Shown in pieces: positions 1 to 12,179 of a stretch of 64,000 nucleotides of DNA. Within the stretch, counting starts at the first letter, position 1. Each line of letters starts with the position of its first letter. The stretch is from Xiphophorus maculatus (lineage: Eukaryota > Chordata > Actinopteri > Cyprinodontiformes > Poeciliidae): contig NC_036447.1 in assembly GCF_002775205.1 (NCBI RefSeq), positions 28,456,245 through 28,520,244 on the forward strand. Direction: 5' to 3'. The translations under genes were made by a program, and so were the position numbers. The notes under the pieces are model-generated. The model saw nothing but the letters and a program-made list of their open reading frames with translations. It ran no database searches and had not been told where the DNA came from.

Positions 1-2680
1 TCTCTTGCTACTGTTAGGAGAATCATTGAATTTGGTATGTTTTTACCCATTGGTTTCAGCCATGTTTTATCATGTTTAATTACTCCCACAAATGTGACAC
101 ATTTGTATCACCTTTATGGGATGTGCCCAGGGTTTTGCAACACTCAGGGCTGCTGGCCGTTATTGGAGACGTGGCATTCTGTGTGTGGAGCCACGGGACA
201 ATGCAATGGTTTGAAAGAACGGTCCGCCATATTTTAGCTTAGGATCCACATGCACCACACTTAATGATTTTGGCGGGGTGGTGTCTGTGCCACCCCATCA
301 GGGGGGCTGTTAGGAATAAATTATTCTGTTTTCCTCTCTCTTTTAGCTGCTTGCATGCTCATTTTTACACAAACACACACGCATTCCACCCCCCGCCCCC
401 TATCCACCACCCTCCCCACACACGTGCATATATACACATGTAAGGATAAAGGAAATGACATATTAGGGAACACCATCTTTAGGGCACAGCTTTGATAAAA
501 ACCTACAGAAGGAATCAGAAACTGTTGTCCCACAAACAAACATGGCAACGGTCCAATGCTGCATTTTGGTCTTAATATAGTTGATTATTTAAACTTGTTG
601 ACTCTTCTATAAACTCATACATTACAAACCAAACTAGGGAGAAAAGCTAATCTTGAACAATATCATTTAAATATTCATCCCATGTTAGTAGACCAAATTT
701 TATTACATTAAAACTTAAAGGTGGAATTGATCTGTTGCTCACCTTAGGGGTGACTCCAAGTCAAGCAAATATTGTAGCATGAGTTCTGCTTTATTTTCTC
801 CTCATTCTGGTTCCTCTCTAAGGTGTTGTTCTGCCTTAATCAGTTTTTTTCATGTGTGACTGTCACCAGTATTAAATGTTATGGTTATGTCAGTATACAG
901 CTGTGTGCATGTGAGCAGATAAAGCAGAAAAGACAAAGAGTCCTTTTGTCCATAACAGTGTGTTCCTTATGAATTTCTTGTAACATTTTTGGTCTATAAA
1001 GTTACAAGATTCATAGTTTCTTCTAAGAAGGACATTTTAGTTCCATTAATCATTTTATTTTTCAAAACGTAGAAGCAGGATGTTTTTTCTATTTTTTCAT
1101 GTTCTTCTTTAACTTGATCTTTGTTAGTATATTAGCTCCACTTTACACCAAACTAACATTTAGCCACATAAAACATGTTTATGTTTTCAGTAGCAGATGA
1201 ATATGTAATCACATCTCTAGTTAGTCAAATCACAGACTGTTACTGGCTGGTTCGTGTTGTTACTCCACCCCACTGCTTCTCTCCCTTCTTCCTGGTTTCC
1301 TCATGGTCTCTTCATGTCTCTGGTTTGGGTTTATTTTTGTTCCGTGGACTTTGTCTTTTTATAAGTTTGATTTTTTAAATTAAATCTACAACAGAACTTT
1401 AATTTTTCCTGCCTGCTGCATTTGGGTCCACACTTCTACCACAATGGAAGTCCAATGGTAATGCAATGGACTTTAAAGTCACTCTGTCCATTGTGGTCAG
1501 TTTGGAATGAATATATGTAATGAAAACATCTACATATAAATTAAATAGTCTTTTAAAAACCTCAATAAAGCTTAATTTGTTACAAAATAAAATGGCAACA
1601 ATCACTTATTTCCTTAAATCTTCAAGTAAAGAACTGAAATTTCAGAATGTTTTTACAGCCAAAATATTTGCTGGAAATGGAGCATATTGTAGATCTATAG
1701 TCAGAGTAATGACATCAATAAATACCTGTCAAAATATTGCCACTGATGCATGACGTCCACTTTAGTGGACAGGTGACCAGCTGTAATTTCTGTAAATACA
1801 AAGTTGTTATTTGGGAACTACATCAATAGTCTTAGTCTTTCGGAGTTGCTTTATGTCACAATATATATTTTTTAGCTGCAAGAGTTTTCTACAGTAGAAG
1901 GAGGGACTGAATATTCCTGATATGGTTGACATGCTTTTTCATCTGTCTGCCATATTGGATTTAACTAAATTTTCTTGCACTTGTGTGATGGCTGCAGGTA
2001 CAGACACACAAATGTGGTAACATTCAATCACACCACACACAATTGTTCAGTCAGTCTCACCTCACTTCTATTGTTTCTTTAAATGTTGGATTTAGTAATG
2101 ATGGGAAAACAACACAGAAACCTCGGCACATGCTTCAGTTAGGTTTTTGGGGTAAATGTTTTATTTGTAAAATAATATATCAATGGAATAAGAACATTTT
2201 TTAAGTTTCTTTAGAAAGATGAGTTGTTAAAGTTCCTATGTATGCAGATGACCCCAAAAATCACTGTCCATCCTGTCATTGGACAGATCACTGTCCATCC
2301 TCTCATTGGACATATCAGTGTCCGTCCTGTGATTGGTGGCTTCCTGTCCAGCAGGAAGTTGTGAACAAAGTTTAAAAGCTGCTGCAGGACTGCAGACATT
2401 CACAGGAAGCTGGACCAGCAATGGCTCTGCTGAAGGTTCTGCTGCTGCTGCTGGGGCTGGGTGAGTCAGACACACTGGAAACACTGGGCATACTGGAGAC
2501 ACTTCCTACTGGTTCCAGGGAGGCTGCTGCTCTCTGTGACTCTCAAACTTCTCTCTGATTCTTTGTCAGACATAAACTTCATTTCATGTAGATTCTGATG
2601 CTTTTCAATCTTTATCTGTTCATCCTTTTTCTGTTCCATCAGCCATGTTTGCTCCTGATTTATGAATAAAGTCCTCTTTT
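1..2680. repeat. Left copy of a long tandem duplication (offset 5539 bp)
   Basis: Positions 1 to about 2600 repeat at 5540 to about 8149 with only scattered substitutions and a few short indels. The copy includes about 2.4 kb of upstream DNA, the protease promoter, exon 1 and the start of intron 1. The window opens inside the duplicated block, so its true left edge is not visible. I see no convincing gene in 1-2220; the short ORFs there are the same in both copies but have no recognisable domain. Confidence 0.95.
2261..2380 (+). promoter_or_regulatory. Protease promoter with three CCAAT units at 27-bp spacing
   Basis: Inverted CCAAT boxes (ATTGG) lie at 2278, 2305 and 2332, each within a 27-bp unit of the form TCACTGTCCATCCTGTCATT. 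A TATA-like TTTAAAAG follows near 2370, about 50 bp before the ATG at 2421. The sites look like NF-Y (CCAAT) elements; that they drive expression is inference. The duplicate at 7817 has four units and the inverted paralogue two. Confidence 0.6.
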
Positions 2681-4009
2681 TTTTCTTCTTCAGGTGTTTC
2701 AATGGACTCACATGTTTCTCTGTACAAGAGAATCATTGGAGGTCAAAACTGTAATGACACGGAGCGTCTTTATCATGTTCGGCTGGAGTTCGACAATGAT
2801 ACTCATATGAGCTTGTGTGGAGGATCTCTGATCCACCGTCAGTGGATCCTGACTGCAGCTCACTGCTGGAAGTCGGAGCCAGGATGGTAGGAAAGAGTCA
2901 TTCAGACAGTTTATCTGCAGATGATCAGGTTTTCTATGTGTTCATTATAATCTAACCTGTTCTGCAGGACTACCACAGCAAAGTTAGGAGTTCATCCACG
3001 GACTGCTACACAGGAGAAACAAATAATCCAACACAATCCTGTGATTTATGTTAACAAATGGCATTACCAGCATGACATCATGTTGCTGAAGCTTCAGAGG
3101 CCAGTAAGAAATATCCGTCCTGTTCGTCTACCAAGGTGCACTAATCGTATTACGATGTAAGTCTTTCTCTGGTCAAAAACATGATTTCAGGTTTTCTGTC
3201 TCCACTTCTCTGGTCCTGCTGCCTCTGCTTCAGCACACCTGAGTCAGGTAATCAGGCCACCAGCAGAACCAGAACTTGTTTAGCTCAGGTGTGTTGGACC
3301 AGAGACATGTGAAGGATGCAAGACACCGTTACTGAGGACTGGAGGTGGACACTCCTGTGTCTGTGGATGAAATCCTTCATGGATTTATTTTCTGTTCTTT
3401 CATTGTTCCTCCTAATTATTCACTTTCTACATTGTCATCATTTTTGACATTTATCCTAATTGTGTTTCAGTGGTGCTACAGTTCAGCTGGCAGGAGAAGG
3501 ACTAATGACAACCAGCCCCAATAATTCACTCTGTGAGAGAAATATTGAAGTTATGAGAGTAAAATCTTTGTTTCTGTCTATACAGAGAAGGTTTAGTGAA
3601 GAACACTTTTATGATTTTCATGTTTCTCTGCAGCATTCGGTGCTTCTCTTCCACCACATCTTCAGTGTGTCGACATGAAAGTTACTGGTTTTTTCTTTAC
3701 GATTACATCTGGGCATGAATTCTTTGCTGAAGCACAGAACACGGATGCGTACTTTGTAAGTTTGTTTCTTCAATATTTCTCCACAGACAAAGGAAAACTT
3801 TTCTGTTTTACAACATAAATATATTGTTATAAACTTTCCTGCAGGGTGACTCTGGTGGAGGAGTGGTGTTCAACAAGAAGATTGTTGGTGTGATTTCTAG
3901 CAGAGGAAAGAGTGTTTCATTTCGGAATCCAGTTTTTAGCATGGATGTGTGTGATTACTTGGAGTGGATAAGAAACACAACTGGGCTTAATAAGCCTAAA
4001 ATATCATGA
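2421..4009 (+). CDS. Trypsin-like secreted serine protease, six exons, 256 aa
   Basis: Exons 2421-2460, 2694-2886, 2968-3156, 3471-3532, 3634-3755 and 3845-4009 join in phase with GT-AG introns to 771 nt. A hydrophobic signal peptide (MALLKVLLLLLGLG) leads to a short propeptide ending KR, then IIGG at residue 27, the classical activation site. The catalytic triad is His70 (TAAHC), Asp114 (HDIMLLKL) and Ser205 (GDSGG). Asp199 corresponds to trypsin Asp189, suggesting cleavage after Arg/Lys. It keeps the Cys22-Cys157 pair (GGQNC and LQC) but has no cysteines between LQC and GDSGG, and AGWG is AGEG. It is therefore an atypical S1 protease, close to trypsin or haematopoietic proteases; the exact family is uncertain. 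Intron 3 contains a MITE-like insertion shared with the inverted paralogue. Confidence 0.85.
3185..3365. mobile_element. MITE-like insertion in protease intron 3
   Basis: The intron segment is built of partly complementary halves: CAGCACACCTGAGTCAGGTA against TAGCTCAGGTGTGTTGG, with GGTCCTG and GGACTGGAGG arms. It occurs again, inverted, at about 11165-11345 in the same intron of the minus-strand paralogue, so it was inserted before that duplication. The style (cagcacacctg/ctggaggtgg) resembles fish hAT-derived MITEs; the family assignment is inference. Confidence 0.5.
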
Positions 4010-5539
4010 AATAACATTTCATCAAATTTCCTCTCAGATGTAATTTTATTTTTACATCTCCATCAGTTTGTTCTAGAGGTTTGTAGAATTGTGATAAATT
4101 AAAAGTTTTTTTTTTCTCACCTGACCTTGACCTCCCTAATGGAGCTTTCTCTGCCTCAGAAATGAAAAAATAAAACAATAAATGAATGAAAAAAATAATT
4201 TCTTGTCTGATAGGTATTTTGTTTACCTAAATACAAGGAAAGAACCACAGACAACGTTTATGAGTTTTCAACCAAGCTTCTGCAGAATTAGAGAACATAG
4301 CAAACCGCTTCTCCAAGGTGTTTACCATGGGTTCTGATTCCCTGTAGCAGAGCCTGTCTTTTTATAAAGCAGCAGGAAGAAGGGAGTCAAGAATGGAATG
4401 TGGAGGTAATAAATCATCAGAAGCCTATTCTGAAACAAGGAAGAACTAAATTCTACAAACAAGCAGTTTAAGGAGTAACCCAAGATAAGAAACAGCTGCA
4501 ACTTCAAGGTTTAGGGAAAAAGCAAAGTTTTGTCTTTCACACGGTTTAACAAATTCCTCCTCTCTGGGGTGTGAATTCTAACCCTTTAAATGAAAAACAA
4601 ACTGGTATCTACTTATGTAAGAATGATAACAAAACATAATTATTCTAACACTGTCTGATCGTCTTTACATTCATGGTTCAGTTTGTTCACTTGATATTTT
4701 TCCTGAACAGAGTCTACAAACATGACATGAGTTTTAAATCACATGACGAGAAACACCAGAAGTAATTTATTTATTCAGTTTTTTTGGCTTTATTTTACAT
4801 CAGAAATGAACATAGAGCATCTAAACTCTGCAGCTCTGGAGTTGCTATTCCAGATATAGTTGTAGTGAACTTTAAACTCCAAGACCAAAGAGCTGTACAC
4901 AACCATAATGAAACAGCAGTCACATAATTCAACAATTAAGAAAAAATGAAATAAAACATCTTAAAAATAAATAATAGCATGACTTTTTAATAAAGGAAAT
5001 AAAAAGTTCAATACTTAAAAACAATTTAAAAGTCAAAATCAGGAATGAAATAGAAGTTTCAAGGAAATATGTAAAACCAGATATAACTAATTAATGGTAG
5101 CTTCTCGTTGTCACATTTTTCACATAAAAATGATAGAAAAGTTTCCTCTATTGCAGTTAAACAACGTGTCACTTTTATTTTTAATTTTTAATTTTCTTTC
5201 ACTGTTGAAATTAAATTTAAATTATATTTATTACGTAAAACTTGTAAGAAATCACAACTTGTTTTATAAAAGTTTAAATATGACAGACGTTCTCTGTCAA
5301 GTTTATAGTAACATCTGGAAAAAGTAAAAAGATGTTAGTACTGACAAAATATATCATTAAATACTATTTTGATACAACGTTTTTCATCGATATTACATCA
5401 GACTGAACAGAAAAAAAGGTTTGCATTGCAGAGAATAATCCTGCCTCCATGCTAAGTTCTTGATGTATGAGGTTGAAGAACAGTCAGTGGGTTGAAATCA
5501 TGAATTAATTCATTAATACCAAAATACAGCAGGCCCACT
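4010..5539. other. Protease 3' flank, no gene seen
   Basis: AT-rich sequence downstream of the protease stop. A possible polyadenylation signal, AATAAA, lies near 4168-4178 (AAAAAATAAAACAATAAATG). No ORF with a recognisable domain is present. The right edge of the duplicated unit is at 5539/5540. Confidence 0.5.
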
Positions 5540-7799
5540 TCTCTTGCTACTGTTAGGAGAATCATTGAATTTGGTATGTTTTTACCCATTGGTTTCAGCC
5601 ATGTTTTATCATGTTTAATTACTCCCACAAATGTGACACATTTGTATCACCTTTATGGGATGTGCCCAGGGTTTTGCAACACTCAGGGCTGCTGGCCGTT
5701 ACTGGAGACGTGGCATTCTGTGTGTGGAGCCACGGGACAATGCAATGGTTTGAAAGAACGGTCCGCCATATTTTAGTTTAGGATCCACATGCACCACACT
5801 TAATGATTTTGGCGGGGTGGTGTCTGTGCCTCCCCATCAGGGGGGCTGTTAGGAATAAATTATTCTGTTTTCCTCTCTCTTTTAGCTGCTTGCATGCTCA
5901 TTTTTACACAAACACACACGCATTCCACCCCCCGCCCCCTATCCACCACCCTTCCCACACACGTGCATATATACACATGTAAGGATAAAGGAAATGACAT
6001 ATTAGGGAACACCATCTTTAGGGCACAGCTTTGATAAAAACCTACAGAAGGAATCAGAAACTGTTGTCCCACAAACAAACATGGCAACGGTCCAATGCTG
6101 CATTTTGGTCTTAATATAGTTGATTATTTAAACTTGTTGACTCTTCTATAAACTCATACATTACAAACCAAACTAGGGAGAAAAGCTAATCTTGAACAAT
6201 ATCATTTAAATATTCATCCCATGATAGTAGACCAAATTTTATTACATTAAAACTTAAAGGTGGAATTGATCTGTTGCTCACCTTAGGGGTGACTCCAAGT
6301 CAAGCAAATATTGTAGCATGAGTTCTGCTTTATTTTCTCCTCATTCTGGTTCCTCTCTAAGGTGTTGTTCTGCCTTAATCAGTTTTTTTCATATGTGACT
6401 GTCACCAGTATTAAATATTATGGTTATTTCAGTATACAGCTGTGTGCATGTGAGCAGATAAAGCAGAAAAGACAAAGAGTCCTTTTGTCCATAACAGTGT
6501 GTTCCTTATGAATTTCTTGTAACATTTTTGGTCTATAAAGTTACAAGATTCATAGTTTCTTCTAAGAAGGACATTTTAGTTCCATTAATCATTTTATTTT
6601 TCAAAACCTAGAAGCAGGATGTTTTTTCTATTTTTTCATGTTCTTCTTTAACTTGATCTTTGTTAGTATATTAGCTCCACTTTACACCAAACTAACATTT
6701 AGCCACATAAAACATGTTTATGTTTTCAGTAGCAGATGAATATGTAATCACATCTCTAGTTAGTCAAATCACAGACTGTTACTGGCTGGTTCGTGTTGTT
6801 GCTCCACCCCACTGCTTCTCTCCCTTCTTCCTGGTTTCCTCATGGTCTCTTCATGTCTCTGGTTTGGGTTTATTTTTGTTCCGTGGACTTTGTTTTTTTA
6901 TAAGTTTGATTTTTTAAATTAAATCTACAACAGAACTTTAATTTTTCCTGCCTGCTGCATTTGGGTCCAGACTTCTACCACAATGGAATCCGATGGTAAT
7001 GCATTGGATTTTAAAGTCACTCTGTCCATTGTGGTCAGTTTGGAATGAATATATGTAATCAAAACATCTACATATAAATAAAATAGTCTTTTAAAACCCA
7101 CAATAAAGCTTAATTTGTTACAAAATAAAATGGCAACAATCACTTATTTCCTTAAATCTTCAAGTAAAGAACTGAAATTTCAGAATGTTTTTACAGCCAA
7201 AATATTTGCTGGAAATGGAGCATATTGTAGATCTATAGTCAGAGTAATGACATCAATAAATACCTGTCAAAATATTGCCACTGATGCATGACGTCCACTT
7301 TAGTGGACAGGTGACCAGCTGTAATTTCTGTAAATACAAAGTTGTTATTTGGGAACTACATCAATAGTCTTAGTCTTTCGGAGTTGCTTTATGTCACAAT
7401 ATATATTTTTTTTGCTGCAAGAGTTTTCTACAGTAGAAGGAGGGACTGAATATTCCTGATATGGTTGACATGCTTTTTCATCTGTCTGCCATATTGGATT
7501 TAACTAAATTTTCTTGCACTTGTGTGATGGCTGCAGGTACAGACACACAAATGTGGTAACATTCAATCACACCACACACAATTGTTCAGTCAGTCTCACC
7601 TCACTTCTATTGTTTCTTTAAATGTTGGATTTAGTAATGATGGGAAAACAACACAGAAACCTCGGCACATGCTTCAGTTAGGTTTTTGGGGTAAATGTTT
7701 TATTTGTAAAATAATATGTCAATGGAATAAGAACATTTTTTAAGTTTCTTTAGAAAGATGAGTTGTTAAAGTTCCTATGTATGCAGATGACCCCAAAAA

Positions 7800-7935
7800 T
7801 CACTGTCCATCCTGTCATTGGACAGATCACTGTCCATCCTGTCATTGGACAGATCACTGTCCATCCTGTCATTGGACATATCTGTGTCCGTCCTGTGATT
7901 GGTGGCTTCCTGTCCAGCAGGAAGTTGTGAACAGG
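7800..7935 (+). promoter_or_regulatory. Duplicate protease promoter with four CCAAT units
   Basis: ATTGG boxes lie at 7817, 7844, 7871 and 7898, exactly 27 bp apart. The 27-bp array has gained one unit relative to the left copy (three boxes). A TTTAAAAG box follows near 7938. The promoter drives at most an orphan first exon. Confidence 0.55.
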
Positions 7936-7985
7936 GTTTAAAAGGTGCTGGAGGACTGCAGACTTTCACAGGAAGCTGGACCAGC

Positions 7986-8025
7986 AATGGCTCTGCTGAA
8001 GGTTCTGCTGCTGCTGCTGGGGCTG
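7986..8025 (+). pseudogene. Orphan exon 1 of duplicated protease (truncated gene)
   Basis: The 40-nt exon encodes the same signal peptide start (MALLKVLLLLLGLG) and keeps the GTGAGT donor. No exon 2 to 6 follows on this strand before the inverted copy begins at 10527. The gene copy was either cut off at the duplication breakpoint or disrupted by the LINE fragment at 8166. It cannot encode a protease as arranged. Confidence 0.85.
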
Positions 8026-8165
8026 GGTGAGTCAGACACACTGGAAACACTGGGCATACTGGAGACACTTCCTACTGGTTCCAGGGAGGCTGCTGCTCTC
8101 TGTGACTCTCAAACCTCTCTCTGATTCTTTGTCAGACATAAACTTCATTGAATATAAATTGTGAT

Positions 8166-8640
8166 ATCATTTTTGATTTGTCACACTAAAGAGGACAAAA
8201 GTAGGGTATTTCCAAATTTCAAGCTGTCTGAGATTTTATCGAATGTCTCAAATGAAGTAAAATATCTTGGTCATGTGTTGACAGACCGTTTCTGTGATGA
8301 TGAGGACATTTACCATCAGGCTTCAATGATATACGCTCAGGAAAATATCCTAGTTTGTAAGTTTGGATTCTGTTCTGATGAAGTGAAACTGAACTTGTTT
8401 AGATCATATTGTACCTCACTGTATTCTGCACATTTGTGTTGCAACTTTAATAAAGCCAGTCCTCAAAGATTGAAGGTGGCCTATAATGATGCATTGAGAC
8501 TTTTGTTAAAAAAGCCCGGGAGGACCAGTGCTAGTGAACTGTTTGTATCTGCTGCTTGTATTTTCTTAAGGCAAAAAAGAGGTAGGAATTTTTTTTTAAT
8601 AAAAAATATTTTATTTCTTTCAGATGATCAATTGTAATTT
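8166..8640 (+). mobile_element. LINE reverse transcriptase C-terminal fragment
   Basis: A 158-residue open frame (8161-8637) carries the pattern VKYLGHVL, ILVCKFGFCSDEVKLNLFRSYC, LYSAHL, RLKVAYNDALRLLLKKP. These match the post-catalytic (thumb) part of jockey/CR1/L2-group non-LTR reverse transcriptases. The catalytic core and endonuclease are missing, so it is a 5'-truncated fossil. It sits at the point where the duplicated protease copy stops. Confidence 0.7.
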
Positions 8641-8960
8641 TCTCCCAAAACAAAATTGTTATTTAAAAAATACATCAGTAGTATTTTTCTTTAGGGGTTA
8701 TCTGATGTCACAATATTTTTTTTTTTTACCTGCAAGAGTCGTATACAGTAGAAAGAGGGGCAGGGTCGGTTCTCATGCTTTTTTGTCTGTTGGCTATATT
8801 GGATTTAACAAAAATAATTTCTTGCATTTTCAGCTGATGACCAGCAGTTGATAGTGTATTTTATGATGCATCAGTGTCCACTTCAATGGTATTTATAACA
8901 TAAAAATCCACAAGAAAGTGGCTTTTAGATAGCTGTCCACTGTAGTGACGACTATGCATG
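8640..8960 (+). repeat. Diverged third copy of the 1740-2000 repeat
   Basis: Segments match 1740-2000 and 7280-7540 in the same order: GTTGTTATTT, ATGTCACAATAT, CTGCAAGAGT, ACAGTAGAA and ATATTGGATTTAAC, followed by TGATGCATCAGTGTCCACTT. Divergence is far greater than between the two tandem copies. It is therefore an older dispersed repeat and not part of the recent duplication. Confidence 0.6.
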
Positions 8961-10526
8961 AAAGGGTTAATTTTATTGTAGAACACTCAAACATAAAAAC
9001 AAAAAAATAAACACACCAAACTCTCGTGGGATAATTCCAGTTATCAACAGCTGTTACATCCTTTATTTATCCGTGTGATTTGACATTGTGAATCACGCTT
9101 ATTCCTTTAACAATGTAAGCTAACAAACATGCTAACAACTAGCTGTAACCATTCGACTTTAGACATGAAACTCTCATTTTATTTACTCACTTTTTGCTCT
9201 ATTAGTGCAATGGAAGCATGGAGTGAAAATAGTCTCAAAAAACCTGTGCGGGTGTAATACTGGATCTGTAATCCGTGTAAGCATCTTTGTGTGTAACTTT
9301 GGATAGCTGTATCTGTTGTTGAGAAACTAGATATTTTCTACCTGTTCCTCGTTATCTCGTCTCCCCAGGGCCGTTAATGCCTTGTGTAAATGTGAAACCA
9401 CAAAGACACTTCACAATCAACCAGAATTTTATTCAAACAATCAAGTGCATAAAATCACACCAACAGCTCAACATAATCATCAGAAACCAAAGCCACAAAG
9501 AAGAAATTAAGTACCTTAGCAAAATACGGAGACGCGCTTTCGGAGACCACTCCGTGGCAGTTAAGGCACTTCCATCCCAGTGATCTGACCAGCTGTTTTA
9601 GCTCATTTACTTTTATCTCAAGGCCAGTTCTTTAGTGTCTGATGCGTTCTAGCGCACAGCTTAGAGGTGGTCTCAAACTGCCCATAATGACGTGCTGCTG
9701 TTTGTATGCCAGAGACCATGCAGGTGTTACCAAGGCCAAAGGATGAATCTATCCACTGTCTAAGCTATCCTCCTTGCACACTTTCCCAGGGCAAGAATGA
9801 TAGATGTGTTCATTTCATATGGAAACATTTTACTCAAGAAAGTGGGACCGAAGTTTATCAGCTGTCTGTGTTTCTCTTTTCAAACTGCCTCAAACTGGTT
9901 CCTGAACTGCACAGAGCCCCCCTGACCTCTCCTCTGACCCAGGGCATCAAACAGCAGATTTTGACTATAAAAGATTAGCACACGTTTCATATAATATCTT
10001 CAAACTCTTAAACACGCATGAGCAGTTTCAATACCAAAACATCTGTCACACAATACTTTGATTAGTTTTCAACTTCTTTGGTTATAATGAACTGAAACAT
10101 TTTCAAATGATTATCTGATTTATGCACTTTTAAAAATGTGATCGAATATAAAAAAACTACTGATTAGACAAATTTTAATTAAATCATGATCATTATATCT
10201 AAGAAAAATGTTCTACTGATTAAGTTATGTATTGATTAAACCATGAGTCTAAATCTAACCTAACCTGAGGCCTACTCAAAACAATCATGATCCATCTAAT
10301 ATTTCAACAAGATGGAGCATTCCCGGTGGTCTCTTCTCAGAAGTAAGTAGAATTTAAACCTGCAGGCTTTGCTCTTTGATTATAATGAGACATCGAGTAA
10401 TTATAAATAATTTCAGATTACGTTTTATATCTCTGGTAGTTTGATACTGTCCTAATACTTATCTGCTACTGGGAGCTAATGTCTATGTGAGCTATGCTGC
10501 TTTAGCTGTTTGTAGCAAAGTCCTAG
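8960..10526. other. Intergenic, no gene identified
   Basis: Two short plus-strand open frames (9377-9583, 9706-9978) show no recognisable domain. The block around 9400-9560 is less AT-rich than its surroundings and may be part of an unidentified repeat. Nothing firmer can be supported. Confidence 0.4.
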
Positions 10527-12105
10527 TCATGGTTGTGGCTTAAGCCTAATTGTTTTGTTTATCCACACCATGTATTCACACACATCCATGATTAAAGCTG
10601 GTGTCTGACATGCAAAGTCTTCTCCCATTTCAGAAATCACGCCATAAATTTTCTTTTTGAAGCTCACTCCTCCACCAGAGTCACCCTGTAGATAAATTTA
10701 TGTCAATATATTTATTTATGTTGTAAAACAGAAAAGTCTTCTAATCACTGTAGAGAGAGATTGAGGAGACAAACTTACAACACCTAAATCCTTGTTCAGT
10801 GCTTCAACAAAGAACACATGCTCACGTGTCGGCATGGCGAAAACAGCAACAACTCTCATGTCAACACACTGTAGATGTGGTGGAAGAGAAGCACCGAATG
10901 CTGTAGAGAAACATGAGAATCATAAAAGTGTTCTTCACTAAACCTTCTCTGTATAGACAGAAACAAAGATTTTACTCTCATAACTTCAATATTTCTCTCA
11001 CAGAGTGAATTATTGGGGCTGGTTGTCATTAGTCCCTCTCCTGCCAGCTGAACTGTAGCACCACTGAAACATAATTAGGATAAATGTAAAAAATGATGAC
11101 AATGTAGAAAATGAATAATTAGGAGGAACAATGAAAGAACAGAAAATAAATCCATGAAGGATTTCATCCACAGACACAGGAGTGTCCACCTCCAGTCCTC
11201 AGTGACGGTGTCCTGTGTCCTTCACATGTCTCTGGTCCAACACACCTGAGCTAAACAGGTTGTGGTTCTGCTGGTGGCCTGATTACCTGACTCAGGTGTG
11301 CTGAAGCAGAGGCAGCAGGACCAGAGAAGTGGAGACAGAAAACCTGAAGTCATGTTTTTGACCAGAGAAAGACTTACATTCTAAGACGATTATTGCATCT
11401 TGGTAGCTGAGCAGGATGGATATTTCTTACTGGTCTCTGAAGCTTCAGCAACATGATGTCATGCTGCTGATGCCATTGGTCAACATAAATCACAGGATTG
11501 TGTTGGATTATCTGTTTCTGCTTTGTAGCAGTCCGTGGATGAACTCCTAACTTTGCTGTGGTAGTCCTGCAGAACAGGTTAGATTACAATGAACACATAG
11601 AAAACCTGATCATCTGCTGATAAAACTGTCTGAATGACTCTTTCCTACCATCCTGGCTCCGACTTCCAGCAGTGAGCTACAGTCAGGATCCACTCAGGGT
11701 GGATCAGAGATCCTCCACACAAGCTCATATGAGTACCATTATCGCCCTCCAGCCGAACATGATAAAGACGCTCCCTGTCATCACAGTTTTGACCTCCAAT
11801 GATTCTCTTGTGCAGAGAAACATGTGAGTTCATTGAAACACCTGAAGAAGAAAAAAAAGAGGACTTTATTCAGAAATCAGGAGCAAACATGGCTGAAGGA
11901 ACAGAAAAAGGATGAACAGATAAAGATTAAAAGGCATCACAATTTATATGTAATGAAGTTTCATTCTGAATCAGAGGGAAATATGAGAATCACAGAGAGC
12001 AGCAGCCTCCTTGGAACCAGTGGCTGCTGGAAGTATCTCCAGTGTTTCCAGTGTGTCTGACTCACCCAGCCCCTGCAGCAGCAGCAGAATCTTCAGCAGA
12101 GCCAT
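10527..12105 (-). CDS. Inverted paralogue of trypsin-like protease, six exons, 254 aa
   Basis: On the minus strand, exons 12105-12066, 11841-11649, 11566-11378, 11063-11002, 10900-10779 and 10685-10527 join in phase (765 nt). Exon lengths 1 to 5 equal those of the plus-strand gene. It has signal peptide MALLKILLLLQGLG, activation site KR before IIGG, His70 (TVAHC), Asp114 (HDIMLLKL) and Ser205 (GDSGG). An Asp sits at the trypsin-189 position (KDLGV before GDSGG). Exons 5 and 6 are the most diverged (VDMRVVAVFAMP, KIYGVISEMGED), the rest is close to the + copy, so the specificity region has changed fastest. AGEG replaces AGWG here too. No stop or frameshift seen; probably functional. Confidence 0.82.
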
Positions 12106-12179
12106 TGCTGGCCCAGCTTTAAGTGACTGTCTGCAGGCCTGTAGCAGCTTTTAAACTCTGTTCACAGCTTTCTGCTGGA

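Larger units (their letters stand above)
5540..8165. repeat. Right, truncated copy of the tandem duplication
   Basis: It starts with TCTCTTGCTACTG, the same bases as position 1, and follows the left copy closely to about 8149. Differences are single substitutions plus one extra 27-bp promoter unit. Past AACTTCATT (8149) a short stretch still resembles intron 1 of the minus-strand copy (ATATAAATTGTGAT), then LINE-like sequence begins. The remaining five protease exons are absent. Confidence 0.93.

Noticed and set aside
37..2711. Short ORFs in the protease upstream region (66-88 aa), repeated at 5576-8068
   Set aside because: Conserved between copies only because the duplication is recent; no domain, start context or splice support.
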